Counted from the stretch's first letter, positions 34,069-43,710 are shown. The stretch: 49,438 nt of DNA from Collinsella aerofaciens (GCA_030841765.1 JAUUSS010000001.1:1-49438), one strand, 5' to 3'. Notes: generated by a model not told the origin, from the letters alone. Translations and numbers: made by a program.

Positions 34069-34974
34069 ATGCGGCCCGGTGGCACTCAGACAAAGCGCGG
34101 CGCCGCGGTGCGCATACGACGCCGACTGGGCTTGGCGCCGCGGGCGTACGCACTGCTATCGTGCTCGCTGGTGCTGGTCATAGCTGGCGTTTCTGCCTAT
34201 GGCATGACCGTGCCGTCCATGATGCAGGCGCATGCCGCACGCGAACCGCGCGTGGGGCATGAGGTCAAAAGCGATCTGGGCACCACGACTGGATATGCTT
34301 GGGCAAGTGTGGTCGGGCATATTGTGTTTGGCACCGACGATGCGGACGGCGCCGAGGCCCCGGACAACGAAGTCACGCTTGCCAATGGCAAAACCATCGT
34401 GCTCACCAACACCAAGATCATCGATCGATTGTCCAACAATAGCGTGGCGGCAACGGTGAATAAGGTCGAGCAGCAAAAGGAGCAGGACGCCCAGCAGTCC
34501 GGAAAGCCCGGTAGCTCGGATACTTCTGGCTCCGGCTCGGATTCATCGAGTTCGGGCGGCGGCTCTGGGTCGGGTTCCTCTACCGGAGGGCCTGGAAACG
34601 GCGGCTCGACGGGCGGCAACACTGACAACGATGCAAACTCCGGCGGCCTTTCCGCTGCTGAGGAAGAGAGCATTCACAGTTGGCTTGTGACCAAGTACAA
34701 CATGCTCGACGGCTATGTTTCTCGTGCCAATGACGTGGTCTCGACCTATAACTCTACGGGAGATCCCAGGCCGTGCGACAGCCTGGTCGGGGAGATGTTT
34801 GTCATTCGAGCCGAGTTCGGTCGTCAGACATTCTCGCCCCGGTCAAGGTGGTATCAGCAGTATGCCAATCTGTGGGGCTGTTACACCAACCTATGTCAAT
34901 GGGTCGGCCATTACGGCGATGATGACGTCGCGCTCGGTAACTTCAACAATAGCGTGGCGGCGCTTGCCCTATGA
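34069..34974 (+). CDS. Membrane-anchored protein with Ser/Gly linker, unknown
   Basis: 301 residues. A basic cytoplasmic start (RIRRR) precedes one membrane helix (about 25-47). An outer region (50-135) with ANGKTIVLTNTKIIDRL follows, then a low-complexity Ser/Gly linker (about 144-192) and a compact C-terminal domain (~195-301) with four cysteines and several Trp/Tyr. The last domain is not recognised; it could bind a wall or surface ligand. GTTGGAGGAG precedes ATG 34069; an earlier in-frame ATG at 33976 lies upstream of the attenuator-like hairpin. The stop overlaps the kinase start (ATGA), so it is probably the sensor or partner of that kinase. Confidence 0.75.
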   Translation: MRPGGTQTKRGAAVRIRRRLGLAPRAYALLSCSLVLVIAGVSAYGMTVPSMMQAHAAREPRVGHEVKSDLGTTTGYAWASVVGHIVFGTDDADGAEAPDNEVTLANGKTIVLTNTKIIDRLSNNSVAATVNKVEQQKEQDAQQSGKPGSSDTSGSGSDSSSSGGGSGSGSSTGGPGNGGSTGGNTDNDANSGGLSAAEEESIHSWLVTKYNMLDGYVSRANDVVSTYNSTGDPRPCDSLVGEMFVIRAEFGRQTFSPRSRWYQQYANLWGCYTNLCQWVGHYGDDDVALGNFNNSVAALAL

Positions 34975-36815
34975 TGACCGATCTTGCATCCACCACACCA
35001 CAATCGCTCGGTCGCGATCCCATGGTCGGCCTGCGCCTGGCGCGTGTCGACGGGTTTGAGCCGGCCATTGCGCTCGGTCAGGACGAACTGCCTACCTATC
35101 TGCGTCGTTTTACGATGCTGTTTGCCGACGATGCCACCATGCGCCGTGGCGGTATCGGCCGCGTGACGCGTGCCGTCAACGCCCAAGGCGAGGCAGTGGC
35201 ACTCAAGCAGCTCATCTTGCCGACGCGCGATGAGTTTGATGACGATGCCGCTCACGAGGCGCTGGTCGCCAAGTTCAAGGCGGCGTTTCGCGAGGAATAC
35301 GAATGCCATCGCGCCCTTTCGGGCCTTAAGGGCTTTCCCCGCCTCTATGGCTGGGGCGAGGTCGACGGTGTGCCTGCAATTGTCATGGAATGGGTCGAGG
35401 GCGAGACACTTGCCCGCTTGCGTTCGCGACTCGCCGTGGACGATGCCGGACGCCTGTCGCCGCTTGTGGCGGCGCGTCTGGGTCGCGACCTGTTCGATCT
35501 GCTCTGCCGTATGAGCCTGGTGGGCGAGGGCTTTGTCCATCGCGATATCTCGCCCGCTAATATTATGGTGCGTACGGCGCGTCTACCGCTTGACCGGCAG
35601 CTTGCCGAGGGCACCTTTGACCTGTGCCTGATCGACTTTGGCTCGTCGCTGGCGCTCGAGCCTGCGTCGGCCGTGGCCGGTACCGGCGGCAAGGCGTCGT
35701 TTACGGAGCGCTATGCCACGCTGCGTCGCGCGACGGTTGCCTATGCCCCGCCCGAGATGCTCACCGACGATATTCCCGACCTGCGCGCTTTGCGTATGTC
35801 GCCGGCGATTGACGTATACGCCGCGGCAAGCACGGTTTACGAGCTCATTGCCGGCGTCGCGCCATACGAAGCCGCGCCGAGTACTTCGGGTGCCTCGGGT
35901 TCGCGCAAAAAGACGCGCGACATCGCGAGCCCCTACCGTCTCAAGATGGACACGCGGCCCGACTATCCCATTGGTGCCCATGCGCCCGGTTGTGATTTGA
36001 CTCAGTTGCTTCGTCGTGAGCCCGATGTGGCGCTCGCCGCGGCCGAGCAGGCCCAGCAGCTAGGGCTTGAGCCGGATTCCGAAGAGCTACGCGATGCGCT
36101 GGCGTTTGTCGATGCCCAGCTGTTCGACGTGGTGATGGCCTGTCTGTCCAGCCATCAAAAAGATCGTCCCGAGCCGGCGGCGGTCGAGGCGGCGCTCTCG
36201 GCGTTTTGTGACCACTATGCGCAAAATGTCGGTCGTTCGCTTCGCGGCGAGCCGCTCACGCCGTGCCCCATGGATGCGTCTGGCCGCGCGGTTCGTCGCG
36301 CGCTGATGGTCGGCGCGACGGTCGTCTGTGGCGTGGTTTGGGCTGTGGTCGTGGTTTCGGCCGCGCTGCTGGCGTCGGGCGCTCGCGTGACGGCGACTTT
36401 GGGATCGCTCGTGTGGTCTGGGTCGCTACCGGGTATTATTGCCGCACTGGCGTTGGCGCTGCCAGGCATAGCCGGCGTTGCCGCGGGGGCACTTGCGCGC
36501 GATCGGCGCTCGGGCTTCCTGCAGGGTGTGCTTGCGCTTTCTGCCTGCGAGGTTCCGGTGCTGGTTGTGGCTGCATGTAGCGTATTTTCCCAACGCGCCG
36601 TGATGGGCGGCCTTGTTGCCGCTCTGGTTGCAACCTATACGCTTACGTGGTTTTTGCTTGCGATGGGCTTTGCCTTTGAACTTCCCGTTTCGGCACCGCG
36701 ACGCACAAAAGCCCAGATGGCGACTCCGCTTGCCGGTGGAGCCGCAGCTGTCCGTACTTTTGGCGGACCTGTCGAAGTATCGTCCGATTCTATTTCTACG
36801 ACCAAGGAGGCCTAG
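34971..36815 (+). CDS. Divergent Ser/Thr kinase with C-terminal membrane helices
   Basis: 614 residues. Kinase signatures are widely spaced: VALKQ (Lys79), VMEWVEGETLARL, HRDISPANIM (His190, Asp192) and IDFGSS (Asp222). YAPPEML then stands for APE. Inserts of unknown role lie between 290 and 370. From about 440 to 570 there are some five membrane helices, then a short tail. The Gly loop (RRGGIGRVTRA) is present. It overlaps the stalk protein by ATGA and is followed 3 bases later by an FHA protein, giving a three-gene sensor-kinase-FHA unit separate from the pknB locus. Confidence 0.85.
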   Translation: MMTDLASTTPQSLGRDPMVGLRLARVDGFEPAIALGQDELPTYLRRFTMLFADDATMRRGGIGRVTRAVNAQGEAVALKQLILPTRDEFDDDAAHEALVAKFKAAFREEYECHRALSGLKGFPRLYGWGEVDGVPAIVMEWVEGETLARLRSRLAVDDAGRLSPLVAARLGRDLFDLLCRMSLVGEGFVHRDISPANIMVRTARLPLDRQLAEGTFDLCLIDFGSSLALEPASAVAGTGGKASFTERYATLRRATVAYAPPEMLTDDIPDLRALRMSPAIDVYAAASTVYELIAGVAPYEAAPSTSGASGSRKKTRDIASPYRLKMDTRPDYPIGAHAPGCDLTQLLRREPDVALAAAEQAQQLGLEPDSEELRDALAFVDAQLFDVVMACLSSHQKDRPEPAAVEAALSAFCDHYAQNVGRSLRGEPLTPCPMDASGRAVRRALMVGATVVCGVVWAVVVVSAALLASGARVTATLGSLVWSGSLPGIIAALALALPGIAGVAAGALARDRRSGFLQGVLALSACEVPVLVVAACSVFSQRAVMGGLVAALVATYTLTWFLLAMGFAFELPVSAPRRTKAQMATPLAGGAAAVRTFGGPVEVSSDSISTTKEA

Positions 36816-36818
36816 GTC

Positions 36819-37748
36819 ATGGCATCTCAAGTTGAGCTCACCCCATGCGGGGCCATGTTTGACATCTTTAAGCGCGCGGCGCATCTGAGCCATATCGAGC
36901 TGTGCGGCTTGGTGCTTTCGTCCCGTCCGCTCGCCGACGGCCGCAGCCCGCAGAGCCGAGCCACCGATCGCTCTTGGGTTTCCCGCTTTATCGTTCGCGC
37001 GCCGGTCGGCACGCTTCAGCAGCGCTACTTTGCCGAATACGGTACCTCGGCTGCGCGTATTATGTCGCAACTGGCCCTGCGCCAGCGCAATCCCATGGAC
37101 TCCACGGCTGTGATCAATATGGTGTGCGGTCCTGCAGGTGAACCGATGGTACGCGCGCTCGAAGAGTGCCACCAGGACACGAATCTCTATCGCAACGCGC
37201 TCGATCGCCTGTCCCAGGCGGCGGAACTCATGCCCGCCGAGGCCGTGCTGGTGCTGTTTGTCGCCGTCGGTTGTTCGGCGGATGTGCGGTCCTCGGTGAA
37301 CTATGCCATCGACTACGCGCACGCGACCTGTGGCGGAGGAACATCCACGCCGCGTTCGCTTGGCATGTCGATGACCGCGGGCGAACGCGAACCCGCCCCG
37401 GCGCACCCCTTGGGCTTGCTGCGCGTACAAAACAGTTTTGTCGTGAGCGCCCCGCGCTGGATTCAGCCGAGCGAGCAGGGTGTTGAGATTGGCGCGCTGG
37501 CCACTGGTGAGGGCGATATTACCGACGTCGGCGACGATGTCTCGGCCCGCCATGCTCATATCTGGTGCGATGCTCAAAATATCTGGCACGTCGAGGACTT
37601 GTCGTCCACCAACGGAACCGTGGTGGTAAACGGGGCCACGCGCGTCTGCATTCAGGTCGAGCCCGGCCGTTCCGCCCAACTCAATCCCGGCGACGAGCTC
37701 AAGCTCGGCGAATCCACTACCTACGCCATTCTCTTCGGTGCCCTCTAG
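36819..37748 (+). CDS. FHA-domain protein, partner of the divergent kinase
   Basis: 309 residues. The N-terminal ~200 residues are of unknown fold (LTPCGAMFDIFKRAAHLSHIELCGLV; helical middle with AEAVLVLFVAVGCSADVR). The C-terminal FHA domain (about 215-305) has VSARHAHIWC and DLSSTNGTVVVNG, the phosphothreonine-binding loops. The usual first GR motif reads IGALATGEGD, so one contact may be lost. Its start is 3 bases after the kinase stop with AAGGAGG inside the kinase end. Confidence 0.85.
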   Translation: MASQVELTPCGAMFDIFKRAAHLSHIELCGLVLSSRPLADGRSPQSRATDRSWVSRFIVRAPVGTLQQRYFAEYGTSAARIMSQLALRQRNPMDSTAVINMVCGPAGEPMVRALEECHQDTNLYRNALDRLSQAAELMPAEAVLVLFVAVGCSADVRSSVNYAIDYAHATCGGGTSTPRSLGMSMTAGEREPAPAHPLGLLRVQNSFVVSAPRWIQPSEQGVEIGALATGEGDITDVGDDVSARHAHIWCDAQNIWHVEDLSSTNGTVVVNGATRVCIQVEPGRSAQLNPGDELKLGESTTYAILFGAL

Positions 37749-38150
37749 CCAGTCCTGCCAAATGGTCCCTCCGTCCCCAAGGGATCATTTTGCTCCCGGC
37801 AGTCACCTGAGGTAAACCTTTACCGCCCGCCTATATTTGCCGAAATTACACTTGACGGCGGGGTACAATAAACCCGCATGCGGATTTCCGTTGCGGGCGC
37901 TTCCCATCGCCGGGGCGTGCCCGGGAGCATCCGGCATGCGGCCTTTGCGGCGCTCGGTCATGTGCAAGACGGGCGGTCGGGCCTGTAGGGCGCATCAGCT
38001 GCCCCTCGCCTCGGCATGTCTTCTCTCCACGCCATGTACCTGCTGCTGAGCCTGCCTGCCAGATGATTGGAAGCAACAGCGTAAATCCCATCACGCCAAC
38101 ATCCCGGCGATCGCCGGGGCCTGTATACCTATATGAGAGGAGAGGGGTAT
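37749..38150 (+). promoter_or_regulatory. Long leader of the PFOR gene with hairpins and 16-bp palindrome
   Basis: No gene is seen in 400 bases. TACAAT near 37864 with extended GGG is a possible -10, leaving a ~270-base leader. A hairpin CCCGCA...TGCGGG forms at about 37873-37897. CCCGGCGATCGCCGGG at 38103-38118 is a perfect palindrome 33 bases before the start codon and could be an operator or RNA stem. No known riboswitch was recognised. Confidence 0.4.
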
Positions 38151-41100
38151 ATGGCGCGTAAGTTTAAGTCTATGGACGGCAACGAGGCGGCCGCATATGT
38201 TTCGTATGCGTACACCGAGGTAGCGGGAATCTATCCCATTACGCCGTCCAGCCCGATGGCCGACCATGTCGACCAGTGGGCGGCCCAGGGTCGCAAGAAC
38301 ATCTTCGGCACCCCGGTCAAGGTCGTCGAGATGGAGTCCGAGGCAGGTGCAGCCGGTACCGTTCACGGTTCGCTGGGTGCCGGTGCTCTGACCACCACCT
38401 ACACGGCTTCTCAGGGTCTGCTCCTGATGATTCCGAACATGTACAAGATCGCGGGCGAGCAGCTCCCGGGCGTCTTCCACGTCTCCGCGCGTTGCGTCGC
38501 TTCCCACGCCCTGAACATTTTTGGCGATCACTCCGACGTCATGGCTTGTCGTCAGACCGGCTTCGCCATGCTCGCCGAGGGCAACGTCCAGGAGGTCATG
38601 GACCTCTCGCCGGTGGCTCACCTTGCCGCCATCGAGGGCAAGACCCCGTTCCTTAACTTCTTCGACGGCTTCCGCACCAGCCACGAGATCCAGAAGGTCG
38701 CCATGTGGGACTACAAGGATCTGGCTGAGATGTGCGACATGGACGCCGTCCAGGCTTTCCGCGATCACGCGCTCAACCCTGAGCACCCGCACACCCGCGG
38801 TAGCCACGAGAACGGCGATATCTTCTTCCAGAACCGTGAGGCCTGCAACAAGGTCTACGACGAGCTTCCCGCCGTCGTCGAGGGCTACATGAAGAAGATC
38901 AACGAGAAGCTCGGCACCGATTACGGCCTGTTCAACTACTACGGCGCTCCCGATGCCGATCGCGTCGTCGTGTGCATGGGCTCCTTCTGCGACGTGCTCG
39001 AGGAAGTCATCGACTACCTCAACGCTCACGGCGAGAAGGTCGGCCTGGTCAAGGTTCGTCTGTTCCGTCCGTTCTCCATCAAGCACTTCGTCGACGTTCT
39101 CCCCGAGACCGTCCAGAAGATCGCCGTCATGGACCGTACCAAGGAGCCGGGTTCCATCGGCGAGCCGCTCTACCAGGACGTCGTCTCCGCTCTCTACGAG
39201 GCCGGCAAGACGGGTATCAAGGTCGTCGGCGGCCGTTACGGTCTGGGCAGCAAGGACACGCCTCCCGCGTCCGCGTTCGCTGTCTTCGAGGAGCTCAAGA
39301 AGGACGAGCCCAAGCGCGAGTTCACCATCGGCATTGTCGACGACGTGACCAACCTGAGCCTGCCCGAGGCCGAGGATGCGCCCAACACCGCAGCCCCCGG
39401 CACCATCGAGTGCAAGTTCTGGGGTCTGGGTGGCGACGGTACCGTCGGCGCCAACAAGAACTCGATTAAGATCATCGGCGACCACACCGACAAGTACGTT
39501 CAGGCCTACTTCCAGTACGACTCCAAGAAGACCGGCGGCGTCACCGTTTCGCACCTGCGCTTTGGTGATTCCCCGATCCGTTCGCCGTACTACGTGACCA
39601 AGGCCGACTTTGTCGCTTGCCATAACCCCAGCTACATCGTCAAGGGCTTCAAGATGGTCCGCGACGTCAAGCCGGGCGGCACCTTCCTGGTCAACTGCCA
39701 GTGGAGCGACGAGGAGTTCGCCGAGCACATGCCCGCCGTGGCCAAGCGCTACATCGCGAACAACAACGTCAACGTCTACCTGATCGACGCTATCGACCTG
39801 GCTGCCAAGGTCGGCATGGGCAAGCGCACCAACACGGTGCTCCAGTCCGCCTTCTTCGCGCTGGCCAAGGTCCTGCCCGCCGAGGACGCCCTGCAGTACA
39901 TGAAGGACGCGGCTACCAAGTCCTACATGAAGAAGGGCCAGGCCATCGTCGACGCCAACCACAAGGCCATCGATGCCGGCGCTACCGCCTTCCGTAAGTT
40001 CGAGGTTCCGGCCGACTGGGCAACCGCCGAGGATGCCGCTCCCGTCGAGCTCTCCGAGGAGACCAAGTCCGCCATCGCCCAGCAGGTCAAGAACCTGCTC
40101 GAGCCCATCGATCGCATGGATGGCGACAGCCTGCCTGTCTCCGCCTTCGTCGGTTGCGCCGACGGCCAGTTTGAGCTGGGCGCCTCCGCATACGAGAAGC
40201 GCGGCGTCGCCGTGGTCGTTCCCCACTGGGACGAGACCAAGTGCATCCAGTGCAACCAGTGCGCCTATGTGTGCCCGCATGCCACCATCCGTCCGTTCGC
40301 GATGACCGAGGACGAGGCTGCCGCCGCGCCCGAGGCTACCCGCACGCTCGACGCTATGGGCCCCAAGGCCAAGGGCATGAAGTTCACCATGGCCGTGTCC
40401 CCGCTCGACTGCATGGGCTGCACCAACTGCGTTAAGGTCTGCCCCAAGGGCGCCCTCGAGATGGTTCCCACCGAGCAGGAGATGGACCAGCAGCCCGTTT
40501 GGGACTACATGGTCGAGAACGTCTCCGAGAAGAAGGAGCTCATCGCGGCCAACGTCAAGGGCAGCCAGTTTAAGCAGCCCTACCTGGAGTTCTCCGGCTC
40601 CTGCGCCGGCTGCGCCGAGACCGCCTATGCACGTCTGGTGACCCAGGTCGCCGGCGACCGCATGTTCATCTCCAACGCCACCGGCTGCTCCTCCATTTGG
40701 GGCAACCCCGCTGCCACCGCTCCTTACTGCAAGGACAAGGACGGTCACGGCCCGGCGTGGAACAACTCCCTGTTCGAGGACAATGCCGAGCATGGTCTGG
40801 GCATGGCCGTTGGCTATGAGGCTGTTCAGCACAAGCTGATTGCCGCTACCCAGGACATCATCGCCGCCGATGGTCCGTCCGACGAGCTCAAGGCTGCCGG
40901 CCAGGCTTGGATTGACTCTGTCAACGACGCCGAGGCCTCCAAGACCGCTGCCGCTGCCTACGTTGCCGAGCTCGAGAAGTGCGGCTGCGAGGCTTCCAAG
41001 GCAATCCTCGCCGACAAGGCTTACCTCACCAAGAAGTCCTTCTGGATCTTCGGCGGCGACGGTTGGGCCTACGACATCGGCTTCGGTGGCCTGGATCACG

Positions 41101-41690
41101 TCCTGGCTTCTGGCCACAATGTCAACGTCTTCGTCTTCGACACCGAGGTTTACTCCAACACCGGTGGTCAGGCCTCCAAGGCCTCGAACCTGGGCCAGGT
41201 CGCTCAGTTCGCCGCTGCCGGTAAGGTGACCAAGAAGAAGTCCCTGGCCGAGATTGCCATGAGCTACGGCTACGTCTACGTGGCGCAGGTCGCCATGGGC
41301 GCCAACCCGGCTCAGACCCTCAAGGCCATCCACGAGGCCGAGGCCTACGACGGCCCGTCCCTCATCATCGGCTACAGCCCCTGCGAGATGCACTCCATCA
41401 AGAAGGGCGGCATGCAGAACTGCCAGGCCGAGATGAAGAAGGCTGTCGAGTGCGGTTACTGGAACCTCTTCCGCTTCAACCCCGAGGCTGCTGCCGGCAA
41501 GAAGTTCTCGCTCGATTCCAAGGAGCCCGCGGGCGGTTATCAGGAGTTCCTGATGAACGAGGCCCGTTACGCTTCGCTGACGCGTTCCTTCCCCGAGCGC
41601 GCCGAGGAGCTCTTCAAGGAGAACGAGCAGGCCGCTATGGACCGCTACGCTCACCTGCTGAAGCTCAAGACGGTGTACAACGAGGCCTAG
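38151..41690 (+). CDS. nifJ: Pyruvate:ferredoxin (flavodoxin) oxidoreductase
   Basis: Single-chain PFOR, 1179 residues, oxidising pyruvate plus CoA to acetyl-CoA and CO2 with reduction of ferredoxin; central to anaerobic energy metabolism. Domain I begins YPITPSSPMADHVDQW. Two 4Fe-4S motifs are CIQCNQC...C (698, 701, 704, 708) and CMGCTNC...C (754, 757, 760, 764). SGSCAGCAET holds third-cluster cysteines, and GDGWAYDIGFGG with SNTGGQ forms the TPP-binding domain. ATG 38151 follows GAGAGGAGAGGGG. Codon use is strongly biased to C/G-ending codons, as for a highly expressed gene. A very stable terminator follows. Confidence 0.97.
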   Translation: MARKFKSMDGNEAAAYVSYAYTEVAGIYPITPSSPMADHVDQWAAQGRKNIFGTPVKVVEMESEAGAAGTVHGSLGAGALTTTYTASQGLLLMIPNMYKIAGEQLPGVFHVSARCVASHALNIFGDHSDVMACRQTGFAMLAEGNVQEVMDLSPVAHLAAIEGKTPFLNFFDGFRTSHEIQKVAMWDYKDLAEMCDMDAVQAFRDHALNPEHPHTRGSHENGDIFFQNREACNKVYDELPAVVEGYMKKINEKLGTDYGLFNYYGAPDADRVVVCMGSFCDVLEEVIDYLNAHGEKVGLVKVRLFRPFSIKHFVDVLPETVQKIAVMDRTKEPGSIGEPLYQDVVSALYEAGKTGIKVVGGRYGLGSKDTPPASAFAVFEELKKDEPKREFTIGIVDDVTNLSLPEAEDAPNTAAPGTIECKFWGLGGDGTVGANKNSIKIIGDHTDKYVQAYFQYDSKKTGGVTVSHLRFGDSPIRSPYYVTKADFVACHNPSYIVKGFKMVRDVKPGGTFLVNCQWSDEEFAEHMPAVAKRYIANNNVNVYLIDAIDLAAKVGMGKRTNTVLQSAFFALAKVLPAEDALQYMKDAATKSYMKKGQAIVDANHKAIDAGATAFRKFEVPADWATAEDAAPVELSEETKSAIAQQVKNLLEPIDRMDGDSLPVSAFVGCADGQFELGASAYEKRGVAVVVPHWDETKCIQCNQCAYVCPHATIRPFAMTEDEAAAAPEATRTLDAMGPKAKGMKFTMAVSPLDCMGCTNCVKVCPKGALEMVPTEQEMDQQPVWDYMVENVSEKKELIAANVKGSQFKQPYLEFSGSCAGCAETAYARLVTQVAGDRMFISNATGCSSIWGNPAATAPYCKDKDGHGPAWNNSLFEDNAEHGLGMAVGYEAVQHKLIAATQDIIAADGPSDELKAAGQAWIDSVNDAEASKTAAAAYVAELEKCGCEASKAILADKAYLTKKSFWIFGGDGWAYDIGFGGLDHVLASGHNVNVFVFDTEVYSNTGGQASKASNLGQVAQFAAAGKVTKKKSLAEIAMSYGYVYVAQVAMGANPAQTLKAIHEAEAYDGPSLIIGYSPCEMHSIKKGGMQNCQAEMKKAVECGYWNLFRFNPEAAAGKKFSLDSKEPAGGYQEFLMNEARYASLTRSFPERAEELFKENEQAAMDRYAHLLKLKTVYNEA

Positions 41691-41700
41691 GTCTCCCACC

Positions 41701-41825
41701 GCAGGATCTGAGGGCTGACCTTCGCGGACGTCCTCGGACATGAAAGAACCCCCGCTGCGCACTACGTGCGGCGGGGGTTCTTTCGTCCTGCGTAATGTCC
41801 GCGAAGGTCAGCCCTCAGATCCTGC
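41701..41825. repeat. 29-bp perfect inverted repeat enclosing the PFOR terminator
   Basis: 41701-41729 and 41797-41825 are exact reverse complements. Between them sits a second independent hairpin (41742-41755 with 41771-41784). The whole could fold as a cruciform or as one long RNA stem. Its mobility is unknown; no other copy is in the window. Confidence 0.9.
41742..41788. terminator. Strong bidirectional terminator after PFOR
   Basis: A 14-bp perfect stem (41742-41755 with 41771-41784) extended by CGCAC/GTGCG across a small bulge. The AAAGAA outer arm gives U-rich ends on both strands. Confidence 0.9.
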
Positions 41826-42374
41826 TACGACTACGTCCTCGGATTGTGGAGCTGGATGAAGGACGTGGCTGATGGGGAGCCTTGTTCCGGTCGCTGTTTT
41901 GCGGCTTTGCCGCGAAACCTCGCGCCACTTTGGGGGTGGATGGGGGCGTGGCCGTTGCTGCCTTCTATCCCCGTGCTTTGGGGCTGGCTGTCTTTTTGGA
42001 GCTCATCTATATTCCTTATGCTGGATGAAAAACGCCATGTTATTGCAGGGCTGCATACTCGTCCAATAAGTGCATAGAATCTCGTATAGTGCGAGTAAGA
42101 TATTACGCTGCCTGTTTTGTGTTTAGCAAAGATACAGTTTGCATAATCTGGTCTAATCCCTGCTCTATTAAAATAAAGTCGCACGTAAATGGCGTAAACA
42201 TATCTGAGCTGGGGTTCTGTACGCTGAGCGGATAAAAACGACCGTTCACCGTTCAACTATTTTCAAAATGAATAAAATGAGCGATAAAGAGAATATAAAC
42301 CTTAATAAACTCGCGTATTGCACGGACGCGGGTTATTAATGGGTTGTAGGCCTTTTACAGAAAGGATTCCAGCA
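41826..42374. other. AT-richer intergenic region before carbamate kinase
   Basis: No gene with protein-like content is seen; the minus-strand reading of ~140 codons here has no recognisable features. From about 42050 the base composition drops clearly in GC. TATAAA near 42294 is a possible -10 for the kinase gene. No arginine operator was recognised. Confidence 0.5.
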
Positions 42375-43337
42375 ATGTCTAAGCCTCTTGGCAAGCCCGA
42401 TCGTATTGTCGTCGCCCTTGGCGGCAACGCCCTCGGCAACAACCCCGTTGAGCAGATCGAGGCCGTGAGCAACACCGCTCACGCCCTTCTCGGCCTGATT
42501 GAGCAGGGTAACGAAATCATCATCACCCACGGCAACGGTCCGCAGGTCGGCATGATCCAGAACGCCTTCGCCGCCGCCCACGACGCCATCGGCACCCCCG
42601 AGATGCCGCTGCCCGAGTGCGGCGCCATGTCCCAGGGCTACATCGGCTATCACCTGCAGCAGGGCATTGGCCGCGAGATGCACAAGCGCTATAAGCGTTG
42701 GCACGCCGCAACCGTCGTCACCCAGATCGAGTGCGACCCCGACGATCCCGCGTTCAAGAACCCGACCAAGCCGATCGGCCCCTTCTACACCGAGGAGCAG
42801 GCCAAGGAGTTCATGGCCGAGGATCCTTCCAAGGTCTTCGTCGAGGATTCCGGCCGCGGCTGGCGTCGCGTTGTCGCTTCCCCCGATCCCAAGAAGATCG
42901 TCGAGGCTGACTCCATCCTCAACCTGCTCGACAACGAGTTCATCGTCATCGCCTGCGGTGGCGGCGGTATCCCCGTCGTCCGCGACTACGAGAACAAGGG
43001 CTGCTACAAGGGCGTTCCCGCCGTCATCGACAAGGACCTGGGCGGCGAGCTGCTGGCCGAGGACTGCGACGCCGACGTTCTGTTCCTGCTGACCGCCGTT
43101 GAGCATGTCGCCATCAACTTTGGCAAGCCCAACCAGGAGGAGCTCGAGGACATCACCGCCGACGAGGCCGAGCGCCTGGCCGACGAGGGCCAGTTCGGCA
43201 AGGGTTCCATGGAGCCCAAGGTCCGCGCCGCCATCAAGTTTGCCCGCTCCCGCAAGGGTCGCACCTGCATCATCGGTGCCCTGGACAAGGCCGCCGAGAC
43301 CATGGCCGGCCTCTCCGGTACCCGCATCCACGAGTAG
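42375..43337 (+). CDS. arcC: Carbamate kinase
   Basis: 320 residues. It makes ATP from carbamoyl phosphate and ADP (reversible) at the end of arginine, citrulline or purine-ureide breakdown. VVALGGNALG, THGNGPQVG, GGGGIPVV and DKDLGGELLA are the family motifs. ATG 42375 has AGAAAGGA upstream; the in-frame ATG at 42318 lies before it and lacks a site. No arcA or argF-like gene adjoins it, so the carbamoyl phosphate source is not shown here. A hairpin follows. Confidence 0.95.
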   Translation: MSKPLGKPDRIVVALGGNALGNNPVEQIEAVSNTAHALLGLIEQGNEIIITHGNGPQVGMIQNAFAAAHDAIGTPEMPLPECGAMSQGYIGYHLQQGIGREMHKRYKRWHAATVVTQIECDPDDPAFKNPTKPIGPFYTEEQAKEFMAEDPSKVFVEDSGRGWRRVVASPDPKKIVEADSILNLLDNEFIVIACGGGGIPVVRDYENKGCYKGVPAVIDKDLGGELLAEDCDADVLFLLTAVEHVAINFGKPNQEELEDITADEAERLADEGQFGKGSMEPKVRAAIKFARSRKGRTCIIGALDKAAETMAGLSGTRIHE

Positions 43338-43402
43338 CCTCTACTCCATTGCCTCTCTCGTGGGCGCCAGGCAAGACGCCCACAAACTAGCCTCTCTTCA
43401 TG

Positions 43403-43553
43403 AGCCCCGCGGCCCGCTCCGACCGCGGGGCTTTTGCTATTCACCTGGTCCCCGATGGGTGGGTAGTCATTGGGGACGTTCTTAAACGACTAGTCAAACA
43501 AGAACGTCCTCAATGACTACTAATTTAAATCTGTCCCCAATGACTGCGGAAAG
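43403..43553 (+). repeat. Dispersed intergenic repeat with terminator, copy 1
   Basis: It starts with a terminator stem (43403-43412 with 43423-43432, then TTTTG). It continues with GTCCCCGATG and an imperfect dyad (43464-43483 against 43500-43519, one mismatch in 20), then TCTGTCCCCAATGACTGCGG. The same order and near-identical sequence recurs at 49224-49356. The size and dyads suggest a REP- or MITE-like element. Confidence 0.85.
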
Positions 43554-43710
43554 CGCATCTCACACCGACGCATTGCTTTCGGGCCCTCTCTCCGTGCCCC
43601 CTATAAGTTCAGCTGGACTCCCCGCAACCTGTTCCGCGTTGGCGGAACGAGAGCGACGTGGAGTGTCATTCTTTACCGCGTTAGACTAGACGCAGGGAAA
43701 GGAGGAGGAC

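Noticed and set aside
38091..41762. Open frame of 1223 codons on the minus strand
   Set aside because: It is a mirror of the PFOR gene, caused by strong G/C third-position bias. It has no ribosome site or protein features, and its Leu/Gly/Val/Asp-rich content is typical of antisense shadows.
41831..42256. Open frame of 141 codons on the minus strand before carbamate kinase
   Set aside because: No ribosome site, membrane segment or recognisable motif, and composition changes midway. Treated as intergenic.
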